Assembly (NCBI GenBank): GCA_949710005.1
Contig: OX453276.1
Span: forward strand, 7,296,377-7,360,376
DNA length: 64,000 bases
Source: Ricordea florida
Taxonomy: Eukaryota > Cnidaria > Anthozoa > Corallimorpharia > Ricordeidae
Direction of reading: 5' to 3'
A program made the translations under genes and the position numbers. This document shows positions 54,301 to 55,762 of this stretch, in pieces. Position 1 is the first letter of the stretch. Every line of letters begins with the position of its first letter. The notes under the pieces are model-generated. The model ran no database searches. It saw nothing but the letters and a program-made list of their open reading frames with translations, and had not been told where the DNA came from.

Positions 54301-55762
54301 TTCCTTGTGCATCATTTAGTAACATAAGCTCTTGGGAATTTTCATGAACACTCGAGAAGGCCTAGAGGAACTCGCCTACGTCTCGTGCTTCTCTTGGCGC
54401 TTTTTTCATTTTCTTGAAAATTCCAGCATGCTTTTATAACTCAATAATGCACTTGGTGTGTTTTTTATGTCTTAAATAAGGCACTGTGTGGTGTGACATC
54501 GTTTCGTAGCTTACTATAGAAAATAGGAGCTTAAGCAAACGCGACGAAGACGTCGACCACTACGGTGCCAAACAATACCATCAATATATAAAACAGTAAA
54601 ACTGTAAGTCAAAATATAGTCTGGTAGATTTCTTTTTTCCGTGTAAAATATCTTCGTGAAATTACCATTTTTCAAGTTTTCTCGAAGATGTGAGTACACA
54701 ACAGCAAATTTCCCACAGAAATTTTAAATGAAATGCCAACAGAAACAACAGGACAATTCTACATTTTAAAAGACATGTGGAAACAAAATGAAATGGGCCT
54801 GCCGCCATTGTAACAGGCGGAAAACAACTTTATCGTTTCACTGGTGCATTCTTCGGAGTCTTCATCCTGTTTGCTTACGCTCCGCGGTAAAAGGGCAGAG
54901 AACTGTCTGTAAGTGAATGTGTCAGTGGCACAATTAATGTGTTGTTAAGAGAAATCTTGCAGCTTAAGGACTCTAAGGGGTTTCCTTATTGGAGCTATCT
55001 ACAAACAAGAAATTGGAAAAAAAAAGAAAGTTTTATTCTTCCACATGAGGTACCAGTTGTGGAGCAGAACCTGGCATGGTGTTGAAAGAACCCAATCGAG
55101 GTGAGCACCTGTCAGCTGGTAAGTCAAAACACCATGAATAGCGTTTCAGTTCACTCGATCACGGTCAGCGACATTCACGCATGGCGAACCACTGACAACA
55201 CCAAGTAATGAGATAGGGCGATGTCACATCGCGCTAAACTGTATCCCTTACCTTCTTCGTCTTCATCCTCCTCGCCATACATTCTAGCCATAGTGGGGTC
55301 GTAAAACGAATACGGATGGTGCATATGATGAATCCCAAACATCGTCCGCGGGAAATACGGGTTATACGGGATCGCCAAGGGGGGTCTCGGGATTCGAGTC
55401 GTCACAATGGTTCTTTGAGTCATCGGTGGTGGACGCATAAACATAAACGGATGGGAGTATGAGTGAGACGGATGCATTATAAACTGTCTTTTCTGTTCGC
55501 TATCCACTTTTTTGAGTCGCGGTGACACGTGCGAAATATCGGAATGTTTAGTGACCCGTGATCGCTGTACTTCCTTATGTGGGTTGTCCGACGCGTCGCG
55601 GTAACCGAGCTTTGTTTGTTTCTTTTTCCCGTGGTATTGTTGTGTCTTCCCTTCCGCTTTCCTGCGGGACGATGCCATATCCATCTTCGGGCGGGCTGTT
55701 GTCGGTTGTAAAACGAAAACCAGGGAAATTCCCAGCATAAATCCTATCATTCTTGCCTTCAT
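24672..55762 (-). CDS. Secreted multi-EGF-repeat protein gene (host), exons 1-14 seen
   Basis: The predicted message has an exon with signal peptide, then twelve exons of 108-117 nt each coding one complete EGF module (six cysteines, C-x-N/S-x-P-C-x-N/H-G-x-x-C...C-x-C), then a cysteine cassette of papilin type. Every exon starts and ends in phase 1, which allows modules to be gained or lost without breaking the frame. Proteins of this build are secreted or cell-surface and act in adhesion or extracellular matrix; in corals several such proteins are in the skeletal matrix, but that link is only a possibility here. The intron between exons 12 and 13 carries the intact endogenous virus. The 3' end is not found, so total length and any membrane anchor are unknown. 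Confidence 0.85.
24783..25538. other. Intron 13 of the EGF gene
   Basis: Contains a palindromic dispersed repeat (about 25195-25510) with GATGAAACAC and GTTTCATC units, related to repeats at 44170-44360 and 47470-48090. Confidence 0.6.
25539..25649 (-). CDS. EGF gene exon 13: EGF module 12
   Basis: Acceptor attccag and donor CGAAA/gtatga. 111 nt, phase 1. Six cysteines: [13 protein letters not shown], then [14 protein letters not shown]. It is separated from exon 12 by an intron of about 17.6 kb that is mostly the endogenous virus. Confidence 0.85.
26190..26475. repeat. Palindromic dispersed repeat, copy 1
   Basis: Contains AACTCGATGGTTGCAC and its inverted counterpart GTGCAACGATCGAGTT, plus GGTAAACG ends. 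A copy in opposite orientation lies at 62168-62460 with the same GCACACTG/GCGCACGC and TTTATAACATA flanks. Confidence 0.7.
26586..26699 (+). pseudogene. Crypton-like N-terminal exon fragment
   Basis: Short frame with [20 protein letters not shown], similar in position and pattern to the start of the Crypton recombinase exon 1 at 6848-6968 (IKELVANSVPENTKKSTKY). The rest of the recombinase is absent, and the frame ends in a stop soon after. It may also be a first exon of a related domesticated gene. Confidence 0.4.
26796..26800. repeat. Left target-site duplication ATCTA of the virus
   Basis: ATCTA precedes the left terminus and recurs right after the right terminus at 43173-43177. It may be 6 bp (ATCTAA) if the first A belongs to it. 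Polintons make 5-6 bp duplications. Confidence 0.75.
26801..27207 (+). repeat. Left terminal inverted repeat
   Basis: By eye every base matches the reverse complement of 42755-43172, except that it has three instead of four copies of the 11-bp unit CTACCAACCCG (26939-26972). It ends inside the polymerase gene, five bases after the fourth codon start (ATGGAACAATT is shared). It includes a TATA-like GGTATAAATA at the outer edge and repeated CCAGTTTTTCG and AACCAAGAATTT units. Confidence 0.93.
27197..31504 (+). CDS. Protein-primed-type family B DNA polymerase
   Basis: 1,435 residues from the ATG inside the terminal repeat; the frame is also open for 11 codons upstream, but only from a TTG. Residues 1-40 resemble a SAP-like helical start; about 50-130 are proline-rich and basic. 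Then come a C2H2-like finger (about 518-538), ExoI SDFE (D577, E579), an endonuclease-VII-like zinc segment (about 685-716), Exo[12 protein letters not shown] (to D738), a cysteine-rich insertion (about 811-853), ExoIII YLETD (Y941, D945), PolA LDANNLYG (D1041), PolB MNNSVFGK (about 1177-1184) and PolC TDTDS (D1275, D1277). All catalytic residues are present, so it should replicate the viral genome from its ends, using a terminal protein as primer as in related viruses. Its last 19 nt overlap the integrase gene tail-to-tail. Exact exonuclease residue numbers may be off by one or two. Confidence 0.95.
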   Translation: MEQLKDVELKQIVKELRIPGRTGMRKAQKIEALREMGINTNEDLENYRQRQRQRQNTPPPMPGTPPGSPDLYRPGTPPGPPPPNQPTININKSKSKRPPPPKPTRPPPPIPTKPKKQVIKNELVKNTKQTPLLGNVLNKFWDFVKPYIPEKVKNKTEELAKKFIERYKTVNETRPAKNKSKQIKPKTKPTKSASKNDRGYEKEGARLKIKQVIKNTDQQIEETDKDYKPMEIETAFRGFMKTYRINGKRGEGERMFIRNIKQKVIEFINKQNKPFKIKFILTCKFIKKSLLIVRIDETEGYFHSEEEIITESTNFSNLYNEMIDCILEKFEKFKKNKSGWKFDSVEYFDIHLDPFEPLAASSYIPTPEILANRKATINPKNISDEECFKWAIMVYIMKYIYKKDVHPERITKEMVELSKQLNFDGIEFPFKLKDVDKFEKQNPEYRINIHGFGKIRDDEFYSKEMVYPLHISKKETGTLIELLLISNEEGKNHYIFINDFNKLVSSQVEKNKHNRKICRRCYNHFPTEFSLNEHMESCTKYGAVKTILPKNEDGSPVFIEFNEFFKKMRVPVVIYSDFECYTYKLSKYQQDKENSFTEKYQKHIPSGYCFVIKCVDDILFDPIIVKYTAKSPDEDIGKIFTDKLEEKIKEVYNNYIKPNSKKFYYYDKKNMLEMDKKDYENATHCHICEKKLGEDKVIDHCHLTGKYRGAAHNECNLNYKIPKFFPVFFHNLSGYDSHLFVKSLGITEGKIECIPNNEEKYISFTKEIVVDEFIDRKTQKLKPVKRKIRFLDSFKFMQTSLNSLVENLTKCGNCEACKPGDCIKRYIEDGKIIHYKGDDRCGKCKNCILSESKCISPMDNKLKIMKRFYEGEKLKLLLRKGVYPYDYFDSIDKLNETKLPPKDSFYSTLNDENISDNDYNHAQNVWKTFNMETMRNYHDLYLETDVLLLADVFENFRDVCQKNYGLDPAHYYTSPGLAFSATKKLTKVRLELINDVDMLHMFEGGVRGGVAQISNRYAKANNPYMKKFNPKDLIKYIIYLDANNLYGGAMSQPLPTHGFKWMKEEELKNWKNIPCKLVVDLVYPHNLHDLHNDYPLAPERLLVNKSEKLIPNLNNKEKYIVHHETLKLYESLGLKITKIHKGIKFKESDWLKPYIELNTKLRAQAKNDFEKDFFKLMNNSVFGKTMENIRNRVDVRLATNEKDAIKLATKPNFHHRTIFNENLVAIYMKKKQIVFNKPVYLGTCILDLSKKVMYDFHYNYIKQKYGEKAELLMTDTDSLVYKIETPDFFKDISLDVRDKFDTSNFPKNHKSGIETGVNKKVINMFKDEAGGKQIKEFVGLRPKLYSILMDEGKEEKKCKGMKKSVVKNKIKHEDYNRCLKSGEEKYMQMKVIRSRLHDVYSETVNKVALSANDDKRIIKEDGIHTFAIGHYLTKT
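31486..32478 (-). CDS. Retroviral-type (DDE) integrase
   Basis: 330 residues. The core has HQADLLFLP (D75), LMVDPGKEF (D137) and TFVENAN (E172), the DDE triad with 35 positions between the last two. Before it is a helical N-terminal domain of about 60 residues without an obvious HHCC zinc finger; after it is a basic, SH3-like C-terminal domain (RRATDPIWS, then [10 protein letters not shown]) that usually binds DNA. It joins viral ends to host DNA, and the 5-bp ATCTA duplication around this copy fits that. It is one of four genes on the minus strand. Confidence 0.95.
   Translation of the reverse strand: MSSEKILSKIYYSTEGYWKGYSAIPKLSEKSKVSENVAKQWLQKQAIWQIYLPAPKYIPRPHWTVDKPNQIHQADLLFLPHDRVGRKTYKYSLVVVDVSSRYKDAEPLTTKESLEISKAFEKIYSRKLKYPKTLMVDPGKEFMGEVTKLMNYHNVKIQRSEAGNHRAQTFVENANKILGERLFSHQYAQEMISDERSRVWVKRLPGIIKTLNNTPTRITGKEPDKAIKLKEVDIETKNYQRVVGPGEVRLPPSVKVRYLLSPGELEGGEKRRATDPIWSIKIYNISRSVISPNQPVLYYLIDGPSRGFVREELQVVPYDTELPPDYVLVR
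32497..32509 (+). promoter_or_regulatory. ATCTTATAAATTA element before ORF62
   Basis: The 13-mer begins 15 nt before the ATG of ORF62; an identical copy sits 15 nt before the capsid gene. Likely a promoter/initiator, inferred from the identity and spacing. Confidence 0.55.
32512..32700 (+). CDS. ORF62, small charged protein
   Basis: 62 residues, rich in Ile, Lys and Glu, predicted mostly helical ([16 protein letters not shown], then [16 protein letters not shown]). No domain recognised. It lies directly before the capsid gene, with the same 13-bp upstream element, which supports it being real. Confidence 0.6.
   Translation: MEEEKIIFSRYQINIMKKIIIKKILDMEDGDDIFNVLILIPEAREKLLKHINKLEQRGLKTG
32704..32716 (+). 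promoter_or_regulatory. ATCTTATAAATTA element before the capsid gene
   Basis: Exact copy of the element before ORF62, at the same distance (15 nt) from the start codon. Confidence 0.6.
32719..33978 (+). CDS. Major capsid protein, double jelly-roll type
   Basis: 419 residues, in the usual range for Polinton hexon-like capsid proteins. It is rich in beta-type segments and has features typical of that family: an N-terminal [20 protein letters not shown] strand region, [15 protein letters not shown] and the late motif [14 protein letters not shown] (about residues 303-316). Trimers of this protein would form the capsid shell. It is followed by the packaging ATPase, the common order in this group. 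Confidence 0.88.
   Translation: MTSEKINPNRIPKEPFGLKAESTLNRITLNPSTASPGETLYINIPKLSENLVIVPGSVSLLFDLVVEGHANNTVVNNLASNLVTRLKVLFGGETLQDTQRYDLFQTYRDLFLTEEGREDKLKQGISSLNIRKLRTKAGDAKTQDVKEVALANVHGSKYRIPINHPILNDHGVFYPKALENHLIFEITLAPISNILIYSDTTKTPSYSIKNLELEYSSISSEYLAREAQSTYQVGKGFFYENITLHKTFTFSIGGDGVINQHINLPRRSMTGILCLFLLPQAAGSRDSENFYNPGISSVNIDVDGVPNRIYSRGMIPSDLWESVKKRFRPTGGTNRDDGLQISLKEKDFYADKFALWVDTRTHPDNDIHGGGLALNNTHDGVKIEIKRKQSGSGTITCYMFVVADAMMEIMNSSLRSIKY
34022..34663 (+). CDS. Genome-packaging ATPase, FtsK/HerA (A32) type
   Basis: 213 residues. Walker A is GPTNCGKT near residue 22, Walker B is TLIILDDCA near residue 97, and a conserved [15 protein letters not shown] follows as the arginine-finger/sensor region. 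The length matches the compact A32-like ATPases of Polintons and virophages. It would drive DNA into the preformed capsid. The next gene starts six bases after its stop, so the two are probably co-transcribed. Confidence 0.92.
   Translation: MIQKIMEELREKLPFHCIITGPTNCGKTKYLIEQLRGPFRKIFDYIVLICPTYYKNKTYHNFARGDKRFFVLSPDASNIDEINDLLTDCQTLFSGTNTLIILDDCAVSNDLKKRSNKFIDLAFSGRHHGLSVWVLTQQLTSIAKPFRENAACVVTFHNPSQKGMKMFFEDYGGDMDYESFKKFTQLLKTEKYSRLCLSLRYPFNCYLEIPEVI
34669..35229 (+). CDS. ORF186, conserved structural-type protein
   Basis: 186 residues with an acidic start, a central conserved block ([18 protein letters not shown]), a hydrophobic C-terminal helix ([22 protein letters not shown]) and a polar tail. 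A homologue lies in the same place in element A. No domain name is known to me. Tight spacing after the ATPase and the conserved order suggest a virion assembly or membrane-linked role, but this is inference. Confidence 0.75.
   Translation: MSNVEDYIEEKSDRPQGGSGKDFVNDNDELEIKQESLAILAALGTTKEYLGVEMSLGDIKKLSEKDVEKYYNRYQAVMGKKINGGLVDSSLQLVSKIISYLVPVDDIESLCNDLKKDDLVNRELTNIVGLLALKAGRLAALASGIFQVVKHIKFNKNQQPNSTIIDDSNKTEQDTKQNYEGVDTVN
35234..35241 (+). promoter_or_regulatory. ATCTAAAG motif before ORF152
   Basis: Begins 33 nt before the ATG; one of seven such motifs placed at a similar distance before late-type genes. Confidence 0.55.
35267..35725 (+). CDS. ORF152, basic/acidic protein with one membrane segment
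   Basis: 152 residues. The first 85 are highly charged, with [19 protein letters not shown]; then one hydrophobic segment ([20 protein letters not shown], about 96-115), then a Pro/Gln-rich tail. Homologue in element A. Could be a membrane-anchored DNA-core protein; not proven. Confidence 0.75.
   Translation: MSEQTEGGKEAVEQITREPPKEVNSSKTKEKDPKKVAAGRKLAEYNKKAKEALARETKRNAEQMKREEEQDHKGRGANENTENESNKAWLPELSFTTVLSIVGIGFTAFDMFMRYYKNRIPDLSQVPQIQQQPISQTSKIPQPLDRPKIGMM
35737..35744 (+). promoter_or_regulatory. GTCTAAAG motif before ORF72
   Basis: 34 nt before the ATG. It continues with TTTCTTACTGAT and GTAAAA, an arrangement shared with the motif before ORF319. Confidence 0.6.
35771..35989 (+). CDS. 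ORF72, small membrane protein
   Basis: 72 residues with two hydrophobic segments ([16 protein letters not shown] and [15 protein letters not shown]) and a conserved end YLEDQKIL. A same-length homologue in element A keeps both the ends. Function unknown; probably a virion membrane or scaffold component. Confidence 0.75.
   Translation: MSNENKLVKTVTDSAVLIGLGAGVGYVAKKVMKESFLNDPSSSITNYAKWVVVLSGSMYLKTYLEDQKILPA
35984..35991 (+). promoter_or_regulatory. GCCTAAAG motif before ORF132
   Basis: A variant (CCTAAAG) 33 nt before the ATG, overlapping the end of ORF72. Confidence 0.45.
36017..36415 (+). CDS. ORF132, protein with membrane segments at both ends
   Basis: 132 residues: an N-terminal glycine/alanine-rich hydrophobic segment ([20 protein letters not shown]), a long charged coiled-coil-like middle ([16 protein letters not shown]), a conserved SDYYRPSG, and a C-terminal hydrophobic [17 protein letters not shown]. 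Its homologue ends the conserved block in element A. Inferred to be a virion membrane-associated protein. Confidence 0.75.
   Translation: MALASIAMMVGGAILNSTAFVGGSYLAKYLSGKNVDTEKIRHDKAMEKYQRDYAEYQEKRQKYIDWKMKKKDEKYQASKNISTTNQSFELYSQMQEPKFSDYYRPSGDQKNSEMLYVGGGMLALGYAVSKLF
36429..36463. terminator. Hairpin between convergent ORF132 and the ssDNA-binding-like gene
   Basis: GTTATGTAAC, an 8-base loop and GTTATATAAC form a 10-bp stem (one G-T pair). The same stem is found at two other gene ends. Likely a 3'-end signal for both convergent genes. Confidence 0.6.
36482..37318 (-). CDS. Probable single-stranded-DNA-binding protein
   Basis: 278 residues. The segments [14 protein letters not shown] and [19 protein letters not shown] resemble a family of ssDNA-binding-like proteins found in large DNA viruses and Polinton-like viruses; an acidic, glutamine-rich C-terminus ([11 protein letters not shown]) is also common in ssDNA-binding proteins. 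It is on the minus strand like the integrase, so it may be expressed early. The assignment is from memory of these motifs and is only moderately certain. Confidence 0.55.
   Translation of the reverse strand: MINESTQLININNYIPKQRIIFSKPISGEVPGTKPKIEFKRINIFTKNEDGTEGELVIPTRRLFSYGISANISQETNKVTGYNFPLCLWSKDEPTPEEEKWINTFNEIVDCCIDHLIENKEKIDKFELERSDLTKTKGGLNPLYWKMVKITDEKNKTFMRKVEGRGPTLYAKLIYSKREDRFLTNFYNMKTDELIEYKDLMNKRCRAECAIKIDSIFIGAKIISLQVKLYEAHIEPKIEIKKLLKPKYDPEVIVSDCKSYSDFMEQQQEEDSDTGSLM
37405..37413 (+). promoter_or_regulatory. ATCTAAAAG motif before ORF319
   Basis: 36 nt before the ATG, followed by TTTCTTACTGAT and GTAAAA as before ORF72. Confidence 0.6.
37441..38400 (+). CDS. ORF319, membrane protein with glycine-rich C-terminus
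   Basis: 319 residues. The first 210 are charged and include an acidic N-terminus and a coiled-coil-like stretch ([14 protein letters not shown]). The C-terminal 100 have a hydrophobic segment ([19 protein letters not shown]), an amphipathic glycine-lysine region ([16 protein letters not shown]) and two further hydrophobic segments. This layout suggests a virion protein that disrupts or spans membranes; that is inference. No homologue in element A was kept. Confidence 0.75.
   Translation: MAEGGYLPEELDPTKLNEPKDDGDNNVKIGLQTYTSTSKSFKNPNYDYEEEETSFDEKDPLLVSKIKEIEDAKDEIKVVYPRAKFKSFITSMADIGGGIKKAAINLFRKGSATYVLINGEFRNLKDNTKLSSIQLKNALGPRAEEIVEEIYHDFEKNEELQKKNRKERKLLDDKPNKTQEEINRMEALDEQYNERNDEMANQKRDAEQIENRMSLRDRIKKIFKKYGFTAFAVISAVGLVIGVIISNLSKGLATLGRGLGNGLKTIGKKLGEILPGMIGAIVSFLFKTAGEVIGFLGKNAWLLIMAAVLYFVENIKKRK
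38406..38431 (+). terminator. Two tandem triloop hairpins after ORF319
   Basis: CAGC-gaa-GCTG is followed by CGAC-aaa-GTCG, ending right before the next ATCTAAAG motif. A similar pair follows ORF209. Confidence 0.5.
38432..38439 (+). promoter_or_regulatory. ATCTAAAG motif before ORF209
   Basis: 35 nt before the ATG, followed by GTTGATCAGTAAAA, similar to the two best examples. Confidence 0.6.
38467..39096 (+). CDS. ORF209, protein with glycine-rich hydrophobic core
   Basis: 209 residues. Helical, charged start ([18 protein letters not shown]), then a long glycine/valine-rich hydrophobic hairpin (about residues 75-118, [20 protein letters not shown] and [18 protein letters not shown]), then a helical charged tail. 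The centre is likely membrane-inserted. Function unknown. Confidence 0.75.
   Translation: MDDYNKIYPQLPAELGPSSGRLLNNPDPINFRLQKSSEVLQNLEREIKHYEEVRKKYNRARGIFTKISVCGGMISVILSASGLGTSLTGFGAVVGVPLGVVGGVFGGLSVGFGFASKKLSHKVSKHEQTAAIAKSKLNTINDLVSKALKDNVISDQEFSIILAELEKFQKLKQEVRQKFRKATEKNFDMSIIRKKVREDLLKELTNPAH
39154..39181 (+). terminator. Two tandem triloop hairpins after ORF209
   Basis: CCAGC-gaa-GCTGG and CACCC-tac-GGGTG, 58 nt after the ORF209 stop. The first hairpin shares CAGCGAAGCTGGA with the one after ORF319. Confidence 0.5.
39202..39256 (+). promoter_or_regulatory. Inverted repeat enclosing an ATCTAAAG motif and an ATG
   Basis: ACATCTTATTCTT (39202-39214) is the exact complement of AAGAATAAGATGT (39244-39256), which contains the ATG at 39253. 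The motif ATCTAAAG (39216-39223) lies in the loop, 37 nt before that ATG. The arms could hide the start codon in RNA. Confidence 0.55.
39253..39333 (+). CDS. 26-codon ORF, in frame with ORF493
   Basis: Starts [18 protein letters not shown] and ends at a TGA. The frame after the stop stays open into ORF493, 34 nt later. The promoter-like motif lies in front of this ATG, not of ORF493's ATG. It may be a small upstream ORF or the broken first part of ORF493. Confidence 0.45.
   Translation: MLLDDFKNRYPNVNLDKFTFINDSFG
39367..40848 (+). CDS. ORF493, large probable virion protein with C-terminal anchor
   Basis: 493 residues, second only to the polymerase in length. Rich in aromatic residues ([20 protein letters not shown]) and glycine-asparagine stretches; a long polar Asn/Thr/Glu segment precedes a single C-terminal membrane segment ([18 protein letters not shown]). 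I do not recognise the family. Size, late-type upstream motif and location among structural genes suggest a surface or minor capsid protein. The start at 39367 is the first ATG after an in-frame TGA at 39331-39333. Confidence 0.75.
   Translation: MSNDDPSGETWTENLSNNLKTLLWRDLGLENKVKVSSFPKSLSFTNQTYPIPAVKFDEFANDVSKMINFLDIYVADTKKFNAPMRNIFKSQNIEFYSGKESRSWLNKPNINHWPQQLNMAVWCATSGCGVSLIESLNYPKVIGGFIKFHVYFTIRRILYEMGLPLPGEQTFSLKNNPYNKNAYNRLCAEFGLSNNQDFKGLNKPLADFRFKGGTNNGLGDVFINYGKGYVPPGQVHGKGGGNQNVRIIRNYDPEANIWPSDSAKFSDDGGKKIDGNLISMLRNDHFVDFKYAWFIPESGYGLTKAGLGRINRSVEAFVYCVLGAQVNTRNSILGKGGGAVETQQEFISLLESSVIENDISSSVQRYQLAVQESKLRLDLAIAPGVWLMPSNMIINTESVVGYNNKLMKADENMKFGVNNALNVETKTVGISHSLGLAKVLLSNKNENNTKTIIPTETTEKDEIKQENNDTTQHQNNLIVLMAVGGVLSWFLFR
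40895..40903 (+). promoter_or_regulatory. GATTTAAAG motif before ORF211
   Basis: Variant of the TCTAAAG motif, 34 nt before the ATG, with a second TCTAA close to the start. Confidence 0.4.
40929..41564 (+). CDS. ORF211, candidate minor capsid (penton-like) protein
   Basis: 211 residues, mostly alternating hydrophobic/polar beta-type segments ([54 protein letters not shown]). The size and all-beta look would fit a single jelly-roll minor capsid protein or a fibre-type protein; no diagnostic motif settles it. It is the last plus-strand gene and ends at a hairpin. Confidence 0.5.
   Translation: MFSITMYDSETRIYLDPPIKYVSELQLLDCNIKTKRLINFKKLETISDQNNNKLLVINPGTYSINDIKILISITEKGKNILIFNGDNINYIINNKSFDIKLSEGLQNYLGLPEILFKNRIYEINVNIKEPLRLMCSIVDTRMSYTNSGKKEEDTKLMPSNLLANIPSQDYPTIPVRKYDNLINHFDLTILDSEWKKFDLRESPITFSLRFR
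41576..41609. terminator. Hairpin between convergent ORF211 and ORF193
   Basis: GTTATGTAAC ... GTTATATAAC, the same stem as at 36429, between two gene ends. Confidence 0.6.
41618..42199 (-). CDS. ORF193, conserved-type viral protein with C-terminal AWQPSR motif
   Basis: 193 residues, acidic, rich in Phe, Tyr and Asp. The C-terminus [20 protein letters not shown] resembles a short motif (AWHPSR...DWC) that I recall from several large DNA virus proteins; the function of those is unknown. It is on the minus strand like the Cys/His protein and may be expressed early. Confidence 0.6.
   Translation of the reverse strand: MYKLIEKRGEYINEEVEIIVSYENKKKLRFCDFIDVIKEDLLKYIIKNCGFIDSIYFKIIYFNIDKDDFFESYDFIYFSDKNFGIGGICTNCFVKDLLDEANENFDFWNYNVYGVKNGYYDEECNINEFDKEFVIGFFDVRISLNYDKLHHKNKFYKDLHDEIMVVAWQPSRYLDWCIDFEELRDLKERWGED
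42291..42325 (-). terminator. Hairpin at the 3' end of the Cys/His repeat gene
   Basis: GTTATGAAACC and GGTTACATAAC, arms of 11-13 bp with one mismatch, the same sequence as the other two hairpins, just beyond the stop codon of a minus-strand gene. Confidence 0.6.
42334..42765 (-). CDS. Cys/His repeat zinc protein with SAP-like N-terminus (element B)
   Basis: 143 residues from the ATG that lies inside the right terminal repeat. Residues 1-45 form a SAP-like helical domain ([16 protein letters not shown]), comparable with the polymerase N-terminus. Then five units of about 18 residues with C-x-H-x3-K-x2-C-x2-C, e.g. [13 protein letters not shown] and [13 protein letters not shown]; each has three Cys and one His, likely binding zinc. 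One unit has CILC instead of CKEC. A SAP domain plus zinc units suggests DNA binding. Homologue without the SAP-like start in element A. Confidence 0.75.
   Translation of the reverse strand: MEQLQKLNVAQLKCIAKELEIKGRSRMFKANLINELEKFTDVDIDKLITKAVIKYNYTCVHGTKKYFCKECEGSQICIHEKIKYQCKECVGAQICIHRKRKSYCILCDGSQICIHNKQKNFCKECGRSQICIHNKQKYHCKEC
42755..43172 (-). repeat. Right terminal inverted repeat
   Basis: Reverse complement of 26801-27207 with one additional 11-bp unit (four copies of GGTTGGTAGCG at 42991-43040). No other difference was seen by eye. It ends within the Cys/His repeat gene. Confidence 0.93.
43173..43177. repeat. Right target-site duplication ATCTA
   Basis: Matches the 5 bp before the left terminus. 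Confidence 0.75.
43217..43327 (-). CDS. EGF gene exon 12: EGF module 11
   Basis: Acceptor ttacag and donor GTGAAG/gtatta. 111 nt, phase 1. [13 protein letters not shown] and [14 protein letters not shown] carry the six cysteines. The virus starts 44 bp into the following intron. Confidence 0.85.
43781..43891 (-). CDS. EGF gene exon 11: EGF module 10
   Basis: Acceptor atttttag, donor GCGCAG/gtcagt. [13 protein letters not shown] and [14 protein letters not shown]. 111 nt, phase 1. Confidence 0.85.
43892..45033. other. Intron 10 of the EGF gene
   Basis: Contains a dispersed repeat (44541-44935) with AAGCCGTGTATTACACTG and a downstream part shared with 57001-57527, and a GTTTCATC-type repeat (44170-44360). 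Confidence 0.6.
45034..45147 (-). CDS. EGF gene exon 10: EGF module 9
   Basis: Acceptor ttcatcag, donor GCGAAG/gtaagg. [14 protein letters not shown] and [14 protein letters not shown]. 114 nt, phase 1. Confidence 0.87.
45875..45988 (-). CDS. EGF gene exon 9: EGF module 8
   Basis: Acceptor tttctcag, donor TGCCAGG/gtaagt. [14 protein letters not shown] and [14 protein letters not shown]. 114 nt, phase 1. Confidence 0.87.
46492..46608 (-). CDS. EGF gene exon 8: EGF module 7
   Basis: Acceptor tgtccag, donor TGTGAAG/gtaaca. [13 protein letters not shown] and [14 protein letters not shown]. 117 nt, phase 1. Confidence 0.87.
47202..47318 (-). CDS. EGF gene exon 7: EGF module 6
   Basis: Acceptor ttggtag, donor TGCGAAA/gtaagt. 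[13 protein letters not shown] and [14 protein letters not shown]. 117 nt, phase 1; the acceptor is weaker than the others. Confidence 0.83.
47319..48684. other. Intron 6 of the EGF gene
   Basis: Two palindromic repeats: a GTTTCATCACAT-type element (about 47470-48090) and a near-complete palindrome at 48248-48540. Confidence 0.65.
48248..48540. repeat. 290-bp near-complete palindrome
   Basis: The left arm GACCGTTTTTA/GGCCGTTTTTATACTAAGGG is matched through almost the whole element to the right end; inner pieces repeat GACGCATTATGCGTC and GTCTCTAGTATAAAG. Typical of foldback MITEs. A related GTATAAA...TAGACGTCTTAG style repeat is at 22930-23700. Confidence 0.75.
48685..48795 (-). CDS. EGF gene exon 6: EGF module 5
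   Basis: Acceptor ttccacag, donor GTGAAG/gtacat. [13 protein letters not shown] and [14 protein letters not shown]. 111 nt, phase 1. Confidence 0.87.
49393..49503 (-). CDS. EGF gene exon 5: EGF module 4
   Basis: Acceptor attttcag, donor TGCGAAA/gtgagt. [13 protein letters not shown] and [14 protein letters not shown]. 111 nt, phase 1. Confidence 0.85.
49504..51156. other. Intron 4 of the EGF gene
   Basis: Open frames at 50009-50488 and 50124-50306 overlap antiparallel and carry no known motif. I see no repeat with clear borders and no further exon. Confidence 0.5.
51157..51267 (-). CDS. EGF gene exon 4: EGF module 3
   Basis: Too short to stand out as an open frame, but acceptor aaacag and donor TGTGAAG/gtaatg bound [13 protein letters not shown] and [14 protein letters not shown]. 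111 nt, phase 1. Confidence 0.85.
51340..51460. repeat. Dispersed CGAAACGTCAGC palindromic repeat, copy 2
   Basis: GATAAAGTAAGTTATACCAC opens and GTGGTATAACTTACTTTATC closes the element; the centre has GACGTTTCGAGCG. Confidence 0.75.
52183..52472. mobile_element. MITE with perfect TIRs at a TTAA site
   Basis: Starts GTAATGGTCCGCGTAAGAAC and ends with its perfect complement; with the flanking TTAA on each side the match is 30 bp. TTAA target sites are typical of piggyBac-type transposons. Interior non-coding. Confidence 0.7.
53232..53342 (-). CDS. EGF gene exon 3: EGF module 2
   Basis: Acceptor attcag, donor GTGAAG/gtgaac. [13 protein letters not shown] and [14 protein letters not shown]. 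111 nt, phase 1. Confidence 0.87.
53378..53500. repeat. Foldback repeat in intron 2
   Basis: CACCCACCCCTCCCCTAACC and GGGTTAGGGGAGGGG form arms extended by ATGTCAGTATCTGGGCAG and its complement; short loop of about 25 bp. Confidence 0.75.
53708..53815 (-). CDS. EGF gene exon 2: EGF module 1
   Basis: Acceptor tttgatag, donor TGTGAAG/gtaacg. [13 protein letters not shown] and [14 protein letters not shown]. 108 nt, phase 1, the shortest of the set. Confidence 0.87.
53816..55251. other. Intron 1 of the EGF gene
   Basis: AT-rich, no repeat with clear borders, no other exon recognised. Confidence 0.5.
55252..55762 (-). CDS. EGF gene exon 1: signal peptide and low-complexity region
   Basis: 511 coding nt (170 codons plus one base, phase 1) ending AAGAAG/gtaagg. 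The N-terminus [20 protein letters not shown] is a signal peptide, with likely cleavage after TTA or TAR. Then a basic segment, a His/Met/Pro/Tyr-rich region ([28 protein letters not shown]) and an acidic end GEEDEDEE. No upstream splice is required, so this is taken as the first coding exon. Confidence 0.75.
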
